A stretch of DNA of 64,000 nucleotides from Hahella ganghwensis DSM 17046 (GCF_000376785.1 NZ_AQXX01000129.1:1-64000); one strand, 5' to 3'; counted from the stretch's first letter, positions 8,758 through 17,633 are shown. Notes: generated by a model from the sequence alone, not told the origin. Translations and numbers: made by a program.

Positions 8758-9900
8758 ATGTTTAGGGTCTCCATTACAATCTTTTGTTTTGCGACGTTGT
8801 TGGCTGTTGCCGAATGGTGGCTCCGCGGCAACCTTTTTGATTTCGTTTCATATAGTAATAGCGAGAGCATAGATGATCAGATATCTCAACGTGATGTTGA
8901 GGGGGATTGGACTATGCTGTTTGTTGGTGATTCTGAAACACGTTGGGGAATTCATCCTGCTGAAATAGATGAGGCCTTTGAACAGCAGGGCATTAACATT
9001 AAGTCGTTTAATCATGCCTTTGACGGATTTGGTGGTTCCTGGTGGGTAGAGTTGTTACCGCCTTTGCTGGAACAACCTGCATTACAAAAAGTGGAGGTTG
9101 TCGTATTAGGGGTGCAGCTAACAGCAGGGTACGGCACAATAGAAAAGCCTAGCGATAATTGCGGAGCCCTACAGAAACCGGTTCTTACCTCTCCTTTAGC
9201 AATCGATCTGGGCGTTGATTCACTATGCCGCAACTATGACTGGGATACCCGTCTAGGACGCCAAGTGTTTAATGGCCTATGGACAGTTCGTTATGCTTCT
9301 TCGGTTCGTTCTCTACTGCTACCTTCTTCCGTTTTTGCGCCTCAAGGGTTACGGTTCAACTCAGCAAAAAACGGAGAACCCTATCGTGGTTTTTCTCCAC
9401 ACAGCAGCATTGCTGATAATAAGGAAGCATACGAAGGGGAGTTTATGCGCTGGAAAGCCCAGTACAATCCGGAACGGCATTTTGTCCCTTTACCTGAAGA
9501 TCTGTGGCCTAACCTGACAGGTAAGGACGGTTTTTTTGATCGTTTAAATAATGTAGTGGTTTCGAGCGGTAGACGTCTAGCTTTGTTTGCTCTTCCTACG
9601 AATCCGGTTGTTATCGATACTTTTAACAGGAGGGGAGATTACCATCGTAATTCCAAGCTGTTGGCCGACTGGGCAAATAACAATGGTGTGACATATATCG
9701 ACCTTGGTATTCGTGATGTCGAAGAACCTGATATCTATTTTAGTGATATGCGTCACCTAAGTGATCAAGGTGCCCGGAGTTTTTCACGAATATTGGGCAA
9801 TGCTTTGGCATCGAAATATTTACCTCGCTCAAGTGGTAAAAGTATGGCCGATAGAGGTAATGATCTTGGCAAGCTATCATCTGCAAAAAACTCTCCTTAG
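8758..9900 (+). CDS. Membrane-anchored SGNH-like protein (AlgX/AlgJ/DltD-type O-acylation partner)
   Basis: 380 residues with an N-terminal hydrophobic segment (about 3-20), as expected for a signal anchor facing the periplasm. The SGNH nucleophile block is LFVGDSETRWGIHP, with Ser at 59, and the C-terminal catalytic pair is DMRHLSDQG (Asp 330, His 333; DxxH). It begins 2 bases after the MBOAT gene. MBOAT plus SGNH pairs O-acetylate alginate, cellulose, peptidoglycan or lipopolysaccharide, so this protein probably delivers the acyl group to the glycan in the periplasm. The last about 40 residues are polar and unassigned. Confidence 0.75.
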   Translation: MFRVSITIFCFATLLAVAEWWLRGNLFDFVSYSNSESIDDQISQRDVEGDWTMLFVGDSETRWGIHPAEIDEAFEQQGINIKSFNHAFDGFGGSWWVELLPPLLEQPALQKVEVVVLGVQLTAGYGTIEKPSDNCGALQKPVLTSPLAIDLGVDSLCRNYDWDTRLGRQVFNGLWTVRYASSVRSLLLPSSVFAPQGLRFNSAKNGEPYRGFSPHSSIADNKEAYEGEFMRWKAQYNPERHFVPLPEDLWPNLTGKDGFFDRLNNVVVSSGRRLALFALPTNPVVIDTFNRRGDYHRNSKLLADWANNNGVTYIDLGIRDVEEPDIYFSDMRHLSDQGARSFSRILGNALASKYLPRSSGKSMADRGNDLGKLSSAKNSP

Positions 9901-10033
9901 CATTCCGCTATAGATAAGAAGAAAAATATATGGTGATGTGTCTTTAAAAGTGACCCTACTTATTGGTTGGTATGGGGTTAGGGGGGGGATTCTAGTAGAT
10001 GTGTTAGGGGCTTGAGGGGAAATCGGAGGCAGT

Positions 10034-12040
10034 ATGCAACCCTTAGTAAATAGATGTGTTGAATGGATAATACCGATTCGCGGGGATGTGGGTGAGTTAC
10101 TTTTGTTTTCGGCATGCGACTCAAAATACTTTGAGTATGCTAGCTCGTTAATAAGGAGTGTCGATTTATACTCACCTGGTTTTGTCTTTTGTTTGCACCT
10201 GATAAACCCATCCGAAAAGGTTGTACGCGATGTAAAAATGCTGGCCGACGAGCTGCTTCATACGCGTCTGGCTGTATCAATCGAGAAAACTGATTTATCT
10301 ACTTATAGTGATGGTGAGAAAGTTACCTACTATGCATGTGCCAGATTTCCACAAGTTGCAAGGTTATTGGAAGAGGTAGACGTAAAATCTATTCTGAGCC
10401 TGGATTCTGATTCTCTTATCGTAAATCCTATTGATAATGACTTTTCGGATAAGCCTCTGGCAGAGGTTGTTTTAATAATCCGGCAAAAAGAAAGTAATTC
10501 TCAGCCACATTTGGCGGTAGCGACCGGCTCAATCTGGTTTAACTGTTCTGATAGAGTTAAAGCATTTGCTAAATCTGTGGGAGCTGAGCTGGACGCATTG
10601 CTTGTTGGGCGGAAACTAAGCTGGTTTGCAGATCAAATAGTGTTTTATCAGCAAATGGATATCTATAGAGAGCGGATGCGGTTTTATAATCTCAAGGGGA
10701 AGTATGCTGATTGGAAGTTTGGTAATGATAGTATCGTATGGTCTGGCAAGGGGGCACGCAAAGAATCTGATATGAGGTTCTTTATCCTGCAGTCTTTATT
10801 GTCCAATTCTGAAAAGCGCCGCGAATTGGCCCTCCAACTGCTGGAGGTACTTTCAAGCGAATACATATCTGAATCGTCAGAAAATAGTTGGACGGATAGC
10901 CGAATAGAGCCTGCCAGGGCAAGATGTATTCAAAAAAAAGAGAAAGTGTGTTTACTGATTCCGAGGCTTGATATGCCCTGGAAGCGGTTAGCGGTCGGGC
11001 AACAGATACCACTGCTTCAGGAAGATGCTTTGCAACTGAGGTTATATTGGCGTGAGTTTGTTACAAGGCTTGCAAATGTGTTGCAGGCTCAAGGCTACAC
11101 CGTAGATATTACTGAGTTACCTGCTTGGGAAATTACGCGAGAAAAAGTGGATGCGATGAATTATTCGATTGCCTTTATTCCACACCGCTGTCACAAAAAC
11201 TTTGAAGCAGGAAAGACTCAAGTATATTTTTATATGCAGGAATTTTATCGGTGGGTATTTGTAGTGGATCAGCACGGTTGGAGTGCTTCTTCAAGCGTTT
11301 ACCCAATTAATATTGATTTATTGGCCGATAGCGATAGCCGAGCTTTTGAGATTTATCGCGCGTTACTATCTTCAAATAAATTGGATAGTAAATTTTCTCA
11401 AAAACAGCGCAAAACCATAGAACAGCTAATTGCTGATTATGAACTGCCAATTTGTAGCGACGCCATTGGTACCAAAAAAGAAGTGGCTCCTTTTATATTT
11501 TTCCCTTTGCAAATACCTCATGACCAATCGATAGAGTATTTCTCAGATATAGATGAGATTGAATTAGTAAGTTGCCTGGTGGAATGGGCCCGTTCACACA
11601 AGGTTAATCTGGTTCTTAAGCCGCATCCCGCCAATCGCAAAGCCATGGAGGTATTCCGAACGTTAGTTGATAACACCTCTATTTATTGGAGCGAAGCTCA
11701 CATACATGATCTTATATCTAATTGTACTGCCGTTTTCACTATCAATAGTGGTGTTGGTTTCGAAGCTCTCATGCATGTGAAGCCGGTAGTAACGTTTGGG
11801 CGTGTTGAATATGACTGTGTTTCTTTTAATGCAACGAAAGAAAGCATTAATGAAGCGTGGAAATACTGCAATGAAGTCAGAGCAGAGGATCTTGAGGTCA
11901 GGTATCGAAAGTTTGTCAATTGGTTTCTGGATGATTATGCAGTGGATATGTCAAGATCAGATCAGGCAATGCAAAGGATTGGAGGTATCGTTACCGGATT
12001 GAAGAGCCGTCAAAATGCTGCATTGGAGGCTCAAGTCTGA
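10034..12040 (+). CDS. Two-domain glycosyltransferase (GT-A N-terminal, KpsC/S-like C-terminal)
   Basis: 668 residues behind CGGAGG. Residues about 20-260 resemble GT-A nucleotide-diphospho-sugar transferases: SACDSKYFEYASSLIRSV opens the domain, and ILSLDSDSLIVNPID carries the DxD. After a linker, residues about 310-650 resemble capsule-type GT-B domains (KpsC/KpsS family): LVLKPHPANRKAM, then FTINSGVGFEALMHVKPVVTFG. So one chain carries two likely transferase domains, as does the gene at 802, but with a different first domain. Its stop overlaps the exporter permease start (TGATG). The 133 bp upstream contain a run of eight G at 9981-9988. Confidence 0.7.
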   Translation: MQPLVNRCVEWIIPIRGDVGELLLFSACDSKYFEYASSLIRSVDLYSPGFVFCLHLINPSEKVVRDVKMLADELLHTRLAVSIEKTDLSTYSDGEKVTYYACARFPQVARLLEEVDVKSILSLDSDSLIVNPIDNDFSDKPLAEVVLIIRQKESNSQPHLAVATGSIWFNCSDRVKAFAKSVGAELDALLVGRKLSWFADQIVFYQQMDIYRERMRFYNLKGKYADWKFGNDSIVWSGKGARKESDMRFFILQSLLSNSEKRRELALQLLEVLSSEYISESSENSWTDSRIEPARARCIQKKEKVCLLIPRLDMPWKRLAVGQQIPLLQEDALQLRLYWREFVTRLANVLQAQGYTVDITELPAWEITREKVDAMNYSIAFIPHRCHKNFEAGKTQVYFYMQEFYRWVFVVDQHGWSASSSVYPINIDLLADSDSRAFEIYRALLSSNKLDSKFSQKQRKTIEQLIADYELPICSDAIGTKKEVAPFIFFPLQIPHDQSIEYFSDIDEIELVSCLVEWARSHKVNLVLKPHPANRKAMEVFRTLVDNTSIYWSEAHIHDLISNCTAVFTINSGVGFEALMHVKPVVTFGRVEYDCVSFNATKESINEAWKYCNEVRAEDLEVRYRKFVNWFLDDYAVDMSRSDQAMQRIGGIVTGLKSRQNAALEAQV

Positions 12041-12840
12041 TGGCTGGGGCATTGATATCCTCCCTTTCTTCAGGGCTGGCTCTAGCCAAAAGGAATATTA
12101 GAATACAGGTTCAGGAGCATGCTTTAGGCTATGCCTGGACGTTGATAATTCCGGTTCTTTATGCAACTTGTTATGTTTTTATAAAGCGCGAACTTTCCGG
12201 TGGTGGTAGTGTAAGTGAAACGGATGGATGGGATATTATCAGGGCGTTTGGTGGTATTACTTTGTTCCACTGCTGGATTCAGATAGTAAGGGATATGTCC
12301 GAAATAGTTACTCGTAACCGAGGGATGTTGAGAGGCTTAAGCGTTGGCTTATCTCCGTTCGTTCTAGCTATTCTTTACGAAGGGGTTCTGGCTCTCATTA
12401 TTCGGGGGTGTTTAATCGCTGCTGCAATTCCTATCTTGGGTCTTGAATTTCCTTCGAGTGTTGATTCTTGGATGATTATTTTTTCGTGCTTTGCAATCCT
12501 CCACCTTACCGCAGCGGCTATAGGGCTGTTTCTCGCCCCTTGGGCTTCATTGTATGGAGATGTAAAAAAAGCAATACAATCAATTAATCTGCCTATGGTT
12601 TTGGTTTCTCCAATTTTATATCCGGCGGTAAGCAATGTGGAGTCCTGGATGTACTGGGTAAATATTGTTAATCCCCTCGCTTCCCCGTTGGCGACTCTAA
12701 ACAGTGCGTTGCAGGATGCTACGGGAACACCCTATTTATTGCCAATGTTGATCTGGGGGGCAACGGCAGTGCTCATGATTGTTATATTGGTCGCTATGTT
12801 GAAGAGACAGGTACCGGTTTTGCTTGAAAGGATTGGCTAA
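12040..12840 (+). CDS. wzm: Polysaccharide ABC exporter, permease
   Basis: 266 residues with about six hydrophobic segments and the ABC-2 permease pattern: HALGYAWTLIIPVLYATCYV near the N terminus and the ISPILYP-like segment VLVSPILYPAVSNV near 190. Wzm-type subunits pair as dimers and move undecaprenyl-linked polysaccharide across the inner membrane. The start overlaps the previous stop by one base and its own stop overlaps the ATPase start by one base, so the three genes are translated together. Whether the cargo is O-antigen or capsule cannot be fixed from the permease alone. Confidence 0.88.
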   Translation: MAGALISSLSSGLALAKRNIRIQVQEHALGYAWTLIIPVLYATCYVFIKRELSGGGSVSETDGWDIIRAFGGITLFHCWIQIVRDMSEIVTRNRGMLRGLSVGLSPFVLAILYEGVLALIIRGCLIAAAIPILGLEFPSSVDSWMIIFSCFAILHLTAAAIGLFLAPWASLYGDVKKAIQSINLPMVLVSPILYPAVSNVESWMYWVNIVNPLASPLATLNSALQDATGTPYLLPMLIWGATAVLMIVILVAMLKRQVPVLLERIG

Positions 12841-14045
12841 TGGAAAACTTGTTGGAAGTAGACCATTTATGGAAAAAATATTCTCGCGACCTTAAAGCGT
12901 CCGTTCGCTTTGCAACGAAAGAGCTATTAAAAAGTACGCTTGGTAGAACTTCAGAAAAAAGAGAGTTAAGAGATACTGAGTTCTGGGCGCTCAGGAATAT
13001 TAATTTTCAGCTCAGAAGAGGGGAGGTTCTTGCAATTGTTGGGCATAACGGTGCGGGTAAAAGCACTTTGCTCAAGTGTATAGCCGGCAAGTTACAAGCA
13101 GATAAAGGGAATGTCGCTGTAAAGGGCGAAATAGGATATTTGCTAGAAATGAGTGCAGGATTTAATCCTCGAATGAGCGGAAGAGAAAATGTCTCTATAA
13201 GAGGCCGCTTGCTAGGCATGAGAGGAAAGGAACTCGATCGGTATGTCGATCAAGTGTGTGAATTTGCGGAGCTGGAAGAGTTTTTTGATGCACCAGTTCA
13301 GTTTTATAGCTCGGGTATGAAATCGAGACTTGGCTTTTCTGCCTCATCTGTTATTGAGCCTGACATACTCATTATAGATGAGGTTCTGGCGGTCGGGGAT
13401 TTGGCTTTCCGCTTGAAGTGCTATGAGCGGATAAATGATATGGCTCGTAATGCCGCAGTTCTGTTTGTATCCCATTCAATTGGTCAAATTGCGCGACTTT
13501 GTAGTAGAGGGATTTATCTTGAAAAAGGGCGGGCCATATATGATGGCGATGTACAGGGAGCTATCTCGAAGTATCAGGAACACCTAACAACTCATAGTGG
13601 GGGTAATAAAAGTCAAACTCTTAATCCCGACTTAGTTAGTTTTTCTGTTATCAGTAATGGGCGTTACATTAAAGAAGGTGACTCTATTGAGTACGGGGCA
13701 AGTTTGTCTCTGGAAATTGATGTATCGAAACTCTCTGCAGGCGTCCAAGTCCGCGTAGTATTGAAAGATGCCTCTCAAATGGTTCTTCTTGATTGGAATT
13801 CTGCGCGTGCCGAACTGTCCTGGCCATCTAGTCATGCTCTTTTGTACGCGGATCTTGGAAGTGTTGAATTGGCACCAGGCAATTATTCAATCTATTTGCA
13901 AATAATGAGTGGTGATGGCATGGATCATTTATGCCTATCTGAGGCCGTTGTTTTTCAGGTATCCGGTAAGTACTATTACGCCGTCTCCGTTCAAAAGTCT
14001 GCAAATTGGAAATTTATTAACACTTCAGTCGCTGAATTAGGGTAA
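12840..14045 (+). CDS. wzt: Polysaccharide ABC exporter, ATPase with C-terminal glycan-binding-type domain
   Basis: 401 residues. Walker A GHNGAGKST is at 68-76, the signature-like YSSGMKSRL at 156-164, Walker B ILIIDEVLAVGD near 176-187 and the switch His near 212 (VSHSIG). Residues about 265-401 form an extra beta-rich domain, as in Wzt proteins of O-antigen systems, where it recognises the finished non-reducing end of the chain before export. That extension favours an O-antigen-like cargo with a modified end over a KpsT-type capsule, whose ATPase is only about 220 residues. Two methyltransferase genes in the locus could supply the end group. Confidence 0.88.
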   Translation: MENLLEVDHLWKKYSRDLKASVRFATKELLKSTLGRTSEKRELRDTEFWALRNINFQLRRGEVLAIVGHNGAGKSTLLKCIAGKLQADKGNVAVKGEIGYLLEMSAGFNPRMSGRENVSIRGRLLGMRGKELDRYVDQVCEFAELEEFFDAPVQFYSSGMKSRLGFSASSVIEPDILIIDEVLAVGDLAFRLKCYERINDMARNAAVLFVSHSIGQIARLCSRGIYLEKGRAIYDGDVQGAISKYQEHLTTHSGGNKSQTLNPDLVSFSVISNGRYIKEGDSIEYGASLSLEIDVSKLSAGVQVRVVLKDASQMVLLDWNSARAELSWPSSHALLYADLGSVELAPGNYSIYLQIMSGDGMDHLCLSEAVVFQVSGKYYYAVSVQKSANWKFINTSVAELG

Positions 14046-14110
14046 TCGAAATCCAAGATTGCTTCTGTTTATGGCAGATTGTCTTTATAACCATGTCGAT
14101 AAGGTAAAAA

Positions 14111-14767
14111 ATGTCGCAAGGAATTGATCGAATAGGCGCCCTAAACAAGGCCTTTGAGTTTATATATAAGTCTGAGACCCAAGGGGATTATTATGAGTTT
14201 GGCGTCTATAAAGGAGTATCATTAGCTCGAGCAATGGCTGCTAATATTAAGTGGAAGAAAAAGACCACAAAATCTTATGTAGAAAAGTTCTTTGGCTTTG
14301 ATTCGTTTAGTGGTTTGCCAGAATTTACAAGCGGAGATCATCTTTCCGATTATAAGGTATTTCAACCTGGTCAATTTTCTGAAACTAGTGTAGCAGTTGT
14401 TTTAGATCACATATCAGAGCAAGGGATTCAGACAGATGATCTAAACCTAATACCAGGATTTTACTCGGAAAGTTTAGTATCTGAAAAGACGATCAATATT
14501 GTAGAGGATTCTTTGGTGGCTATAGCGCACATAGATTGCGATTTATATAGCTCAGCATTGGATTGTCTCCAATTTTTAGAGGGAAGACTGGCCGACGGTG
14601 CCGTCATACTGTTTGACGACTGGTTTTGTTATCGTGGGAGGCCTGATCAGGGTGTCCATAAAGCATTTAATGAGTGGTGCAAAAGCGGTCTCTATATCGT
14701 TTCAGACTATTTTTCATATAGTTGGGCTGGACGGGCATTTATAATCAATAGTGTTTCTGATCAATAA
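14111..14767 (+). CDS. TylF/macrocin-O-methyltransferase-like SAM methyltransferase
   Basis: 218 residues behind AAGGTAAAAA. The N-terminal YYEFGVYKGVSLARAM is the SAM-binding loop of TylF-type enzymes, FFGFDSFSGLPEF follows, and AHIDCDLYSS (Asp 142, Asp 144) with VILFDDWF (Asp 169, Asp 170) supplies the metal ligands used by these Mg-dependent sugar O-methyltransferases. Likely role: methylating a sugar hydroxyl, either along the chain or as a terminal cap. It follows wzt by 66 bp and precedes a sulfotransferase, so it belongs to the decoration group. Confidence 0.8.
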   Translation: MSQGIDRIGALNKAFEFIYKSETQGDYYEFGVYKGVSLARAMAANIKWKKKTTKSYVEKFFGFDSFSGLPEFTSGDHLSDYKVFQPGQFSETSVAVVLDHISEQGIQTDDLNLIPGFYSESLVSEKTINIVEDSLVAIAHIDCDLYSSALDCLQFLEGRLADGAVILFDDWFCYRGRPDQGVHKAFNEWCKSGLYIVSDYFSYSWAGRAFIINSVSDQ

Positions 14768-14823
14768 CAGAGGCTTTTCTGCACTATTCATCCCTATAAA
14801 GAAGTTAGCCGAGCTATACATTA

Positions 14824-15654
14824 ATGAACTCGAATTTACTGTTAATAGGCGGTAGTCCTCGTAGTGGAACTACCGCTATCCTCCAGATACTGAACTCTGA
14901 TCCTCGAGTTTTTATATCATCTGAGGAAAACTTATTAAAAGCTAGCCAGACATTGAGTCAATTGCTCTCTACTAGAGAGCGTAGAACAAAGGCTCTATCT
15001 AAAGGTATGCGAGAACTCTCCCCGAGAGAAACCCTGTCAATGGATAATATCCACAGTCATAACTTTAATCAGGACTCACTCTGGCCCACTTTGAAGTCCA
15101 TATACGAGCATCACCATAGCTTACTGCATCCTGAGACCCCTTTGTTGTTATGGGGAGATAAATTACCGGCTTACGCAAAAGAAATTAACAATGTGCTCCA
15201 AATGCCTGGTGCACGTTATTTGCACATTACGCGTAATCCTCTGGATGTAATTAACTCAATGCTTCGTCGGATGAATGCTGCAAAACAAGGAAGAGATTGG
15301 TGGAAAGCGATCACTGATTTCGACGACATGCTATCTGCCTGGGTGGAAGCATACACAGCTGTTCAAGACCATCAAAACAACCCCAATGTGTTTCACTTAT
15401 ATTATGAAGACCTGGTTTTTGATTTCGATAGAACGGTCAGTACGCTTAATGACTTCCTTGGTATTGAGCTTGAGTATATTAATTCATTGGTCTCAGATCC
15501 TGCATTGCACTTCGATCGGAGTTTTATTACCGATTCGATCTTGGATTCAATGTCTGGAAACGCAGCGGTTAGAAGCTATGCTGCGAACTATTTGGCAAAG
15601 ACTAGAAGTGACGTGGTCCGTAACTCGCTGAGATGTTTGATCGCTAGGTTTTAA
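14824..15654 (+). CDS. Sulfotransferase (PAPS-dependent family)
   Basis: 276 residues. LLLIGGSPRSGTTAILQIL near the N terminus holds the 5'-phosphosulfate-binding PRSGTT loop (12-17), and RYLHITRNPLDVINSMLRR is the 3'-phosphate-binding Arg/Ser segment of the family. VFHLYYEDLVFDFDRTVSTL is the usual later motif. It should move sulfate from PAPS to a hydroxyl of the glycan or of a lipid-linked intermediate. Sulfated surface polysaccharides are commonest in marine bacteria. The acceptor is unknown. No Shine-Dalgarno is obvious upstream of ATG 14824. Confidence 0.85.
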   Translation: MNSNLLLIGGSPRSGTTAILQILNSDPRVFISSEENLLKASQTLSQLLSTRERRTKALSKGMRELSPRETLSMDNIHSHNFNQDSLWPTLKSIYEHHHSLLHPETPLLLWGDKLPAYAKEINNVLQMPGARYLHITRNPLDVINSMLRRMNAAKQGRDWWKAITDFDDMLSAWVEAYTAVQDHQNNPNVFHLYYEDLVFDFDRTVSTLNDFLGIELEYINSLVSDPALHFDRSFITDSILDSMSGNAAVRSYAANYLAKTRSDVVRNSLRCLIARF

Positions 15655-15685
15655 GTGATTGTCGTATAGAAGGATATTGTGTTAG

Positions 15686-16552
15686 ATGAATGAGTCTCCG
15701 CGAATTTTTATAGCTTGTACTGAATCCGAGTGGTTGCCTGCTGAGGTTCTAAAGTATTCAATAGAAAAACACTCGTCTCGCCCCGTGGTAGTGGAGCTTA
15801 TTTATAAGAAAATTGATAGATTGCCGATTCCTGTCAAGCCACGAAACAGGCCGAGAACGCCATTTTCCTTCCAGCGCTTTGTCATTCCCAGTTTATGTGA
15901 TTATAAAGGAAGGGCAATTTATCTTGATGCTGACATGATGGTCTTCCAAGATATAGCAGATGTCTATGATATGGATATGGGTGGAGCAGATGTGCTGGCT
16001 GTCAAAGAGGGGGATTCTCAAAGGCGAGGTCAGTTTAGTGTAATGTTAATTGACTGCGTAAAGTGTCAATGGTCAGTAGAGTCTATTGTTCGGCAATTGG
16101 ATAATGGAGATTTCGGCTATGAAGACTTAATGTATGACTTATGTATAGCTGAAAAGGTTGGCCGGATAATACATCAGCGATGGAATTCCCTGGAGTATTA
16201 TCAGCGAGGGGAAACGGCTCTGCTTCACTTTACCGACATGAATACGCAACCTTGGACTACGAGGAAAAACCCCCTTGAACAGCTATGGATTGATGTGTTA
16301 CTGGCAGCTATTAAGGGGCATCATATTCAACTCGAGGATGTTAAAAGAGAGATAACTTTAGGACATATACGACCATCACTATTAGCTCAGCTCCTAGCGG
16401 AGTTAAATGGTACCGACTTGCCTTCAGATATAGATTCTCTTGACAAAAAGTTTGTACCCCCATTTAAGCTCATTTCGGGGAGTAAATATCGACCAATAGA
16501 TATTTTAAAACGAGTCTTCTTGAAAGTCGAAAGACAGGTTAGAGGAGGGTGA
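15686..16552 (+). CDS. GT8-like glycosyltransferase, copy 2
   Basis: 288 residues behind AGAAGGATATT. It is clearly related to the gene at 4357: RTPFSFQRFVIPSL, IYLDADMMVFQDI (DAD at 81-83, the same position), RWNSLEYY and LLHFTDMNTQPWT match block for block, with a shorter C terminus. It has the GT-A fold with a DxD metal site and probably transfers one sugar from a nucleotide donor. Two diverged copies at opposite ends of the block suggest an old duplication and two different linkages. It is the last plus-strand gene before a converging minus-strand gene. Confidence 0.8.
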   Translation: MNESPRIFIACTESEWLPAEVLKYSIEKHSSRPVVVELIYKKIDRLPIPVKPRNRPRTPFSFQRFVIPSLCDYKGRAIYLDADMMVFQDIADVYDMDMGGADVLAVKEGDSQRRGQFSVMLIDCVKCQWSVESIVRQLDNGDFGYEDLMYDLCIAEKVGRIIHQRWNSLEYYQRGETALLHFTDMNTQPWTTRKNPLEQLWIDVLLAAIKGHHIQLEDVKREITLGHIRPSLLAQLLAELNGTDLPSDIDSLDKKFVPPFKLISGSKYRPIDILKRVFLKVERQVRGG

Positions 16553-16609
16553 ATATATTTGATGTGGCTTGTTAAGTGTAAATATTTCTTGTAATAGATA
16601 TTGATATTT

Positions 16610-17542
16610 CTAAAACAGGCCAAGACAGTAAGAGAGTTTAAATAAAAATGTTTCTAACTTTTTTTGTCTGTAATAGGAGGCTGTTAATGAAATTTTTATC
16701 CGGTCGATGATCCCCTTATTATATCCTTCCACTATGATTGCTATTTTATTTGCCTGGCTCGGGTCCAATTCGTCGGAGAATGTATATGAAAAATTTGAAA
16801 GCTGTTCTAGCCAACAAAGTCTTTTTTTGGGCGAAAATAAGTTTCGCAATACTGCTCTGGCAGTTGTAATAAAGGCTGTGTTTGTATTAGCCCCCACCAA
16901 ATTCTGATTATGTTGCCTATATAATATATGCGGGGCGTCATCAAAAATGATATTTCCAAAGTGACTTGCAACTAGATAAAGCCACCAATCGTGCAGAATA
17001 ATTTTTTCTCTAGAAGTCGGCTTTGTCGCAAGTCGTTTGATAGATTTGTCGAATACAGCTGTGCAGCCTGTGACTACATTTTCGACCATGGCATTATTAA
17101 ATGACGGTGCACGTTTTGGGGGGGGGGTAGCGTTATTAAGTTTATGATTCTCAGATAGTATATATTGAGTGCTGCAGTATAGTTTAGGGCTAGTCTTTTT
17201 CTCCAATAATGCAATAGCGTGCTCTAGTTTTTCTGGTAACCAGATATCGTCTTGATCACAAAATGCATAATAATCATAGTTGTCAGGGACGTCGGATAGA
17301 GTACATAAAAAGCTCTTTGTGACTCCAATATTCTGGCCGTAGGTAATATGTATATGCTCTGACTTTTCGTATCTCTTCAGAAAAGAAATTATACTGGTAT
17401 CAGTTGATCCATCATCTCTGATATAAATGGATACATTTACATTATTTTGATTAAGAACGCTGTTGATTAATTCAGGTAGAAACTTCTGACCATTAAAAGT
17501 GGATAAAACGACGGCTACCGATTTTTTTACAGATGGATGCAC
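16610..17542 (-). CDS. GT2 glycosyltransferase with an in-frame run of ten C (candidate phase-variable gene)
   Basis: 310 residues from a GTG at 17542. The GT2 signature is complete: VVLSTFNGQKFLPELINSVL, YIRDDGSTDTS (42-50) and AFCDQDDIWLPEKL (DQDD near 96-99), as in rhamnosyl- and other O-antigen transferases. Ten C in a row (plus strand: ten G at 17118-17127) encode TPPP at residues 139-142. Losing one C gives a stop about 17 codons on; gaining one gives a stop about 10 codons on. It is the only minus-strand gene of the locus and therefore its own transcription unit. Shine-Dalgarno is weak. Confidence 0.82.
   Translation of the reverse strand: MHPSVKKSVAVVLSTFNGQKFLPELINSVLNQNNVNVSIYIRDDGSTDTSIISFLKRYEKSEHIHITYGQNIGVTKSFLCTLSDVPDNYDYYAFCDQDDIWLPEKLEHAIALLEKKTSPKLYCSTQYILSENHKLNNATPPPKRAPSFNNAMVENVVTGCTAVFDKSIKRLATKPTSREKIILHDWWLYLVASHFGNIIFDDAPHILYRQHNQNLVGANTNTAFITTARAVLRNLFSPKKRLCWLEQLSNFSYTFSDELDPSQANKIAIIVEGYNKGIIDRIKISLTASYYRQKKLETFLFKLSYCLGLF
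17118..17127. repeat. Homopolymer run of ten G (C on the coding strand)
   Basis: Ten consecutive G on the plus strand, inside the minus-strand GT2 gene at codons 139-142. Runs of this length in glycosyltransferase genes of other bacteria change length by slipped-strand mispairing and switch the gene on and off. In the sequence as given the frame is on. Confidence 0.95.
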
Positions 17543-17633
17543 TCTGAGATTTCCAAAATAATTATAATGCCATAATTTGTGACTTTTAATGAATTTTTAT
17601 GCTAGATGGTTATTTCTTGTGACAACTAAATGT

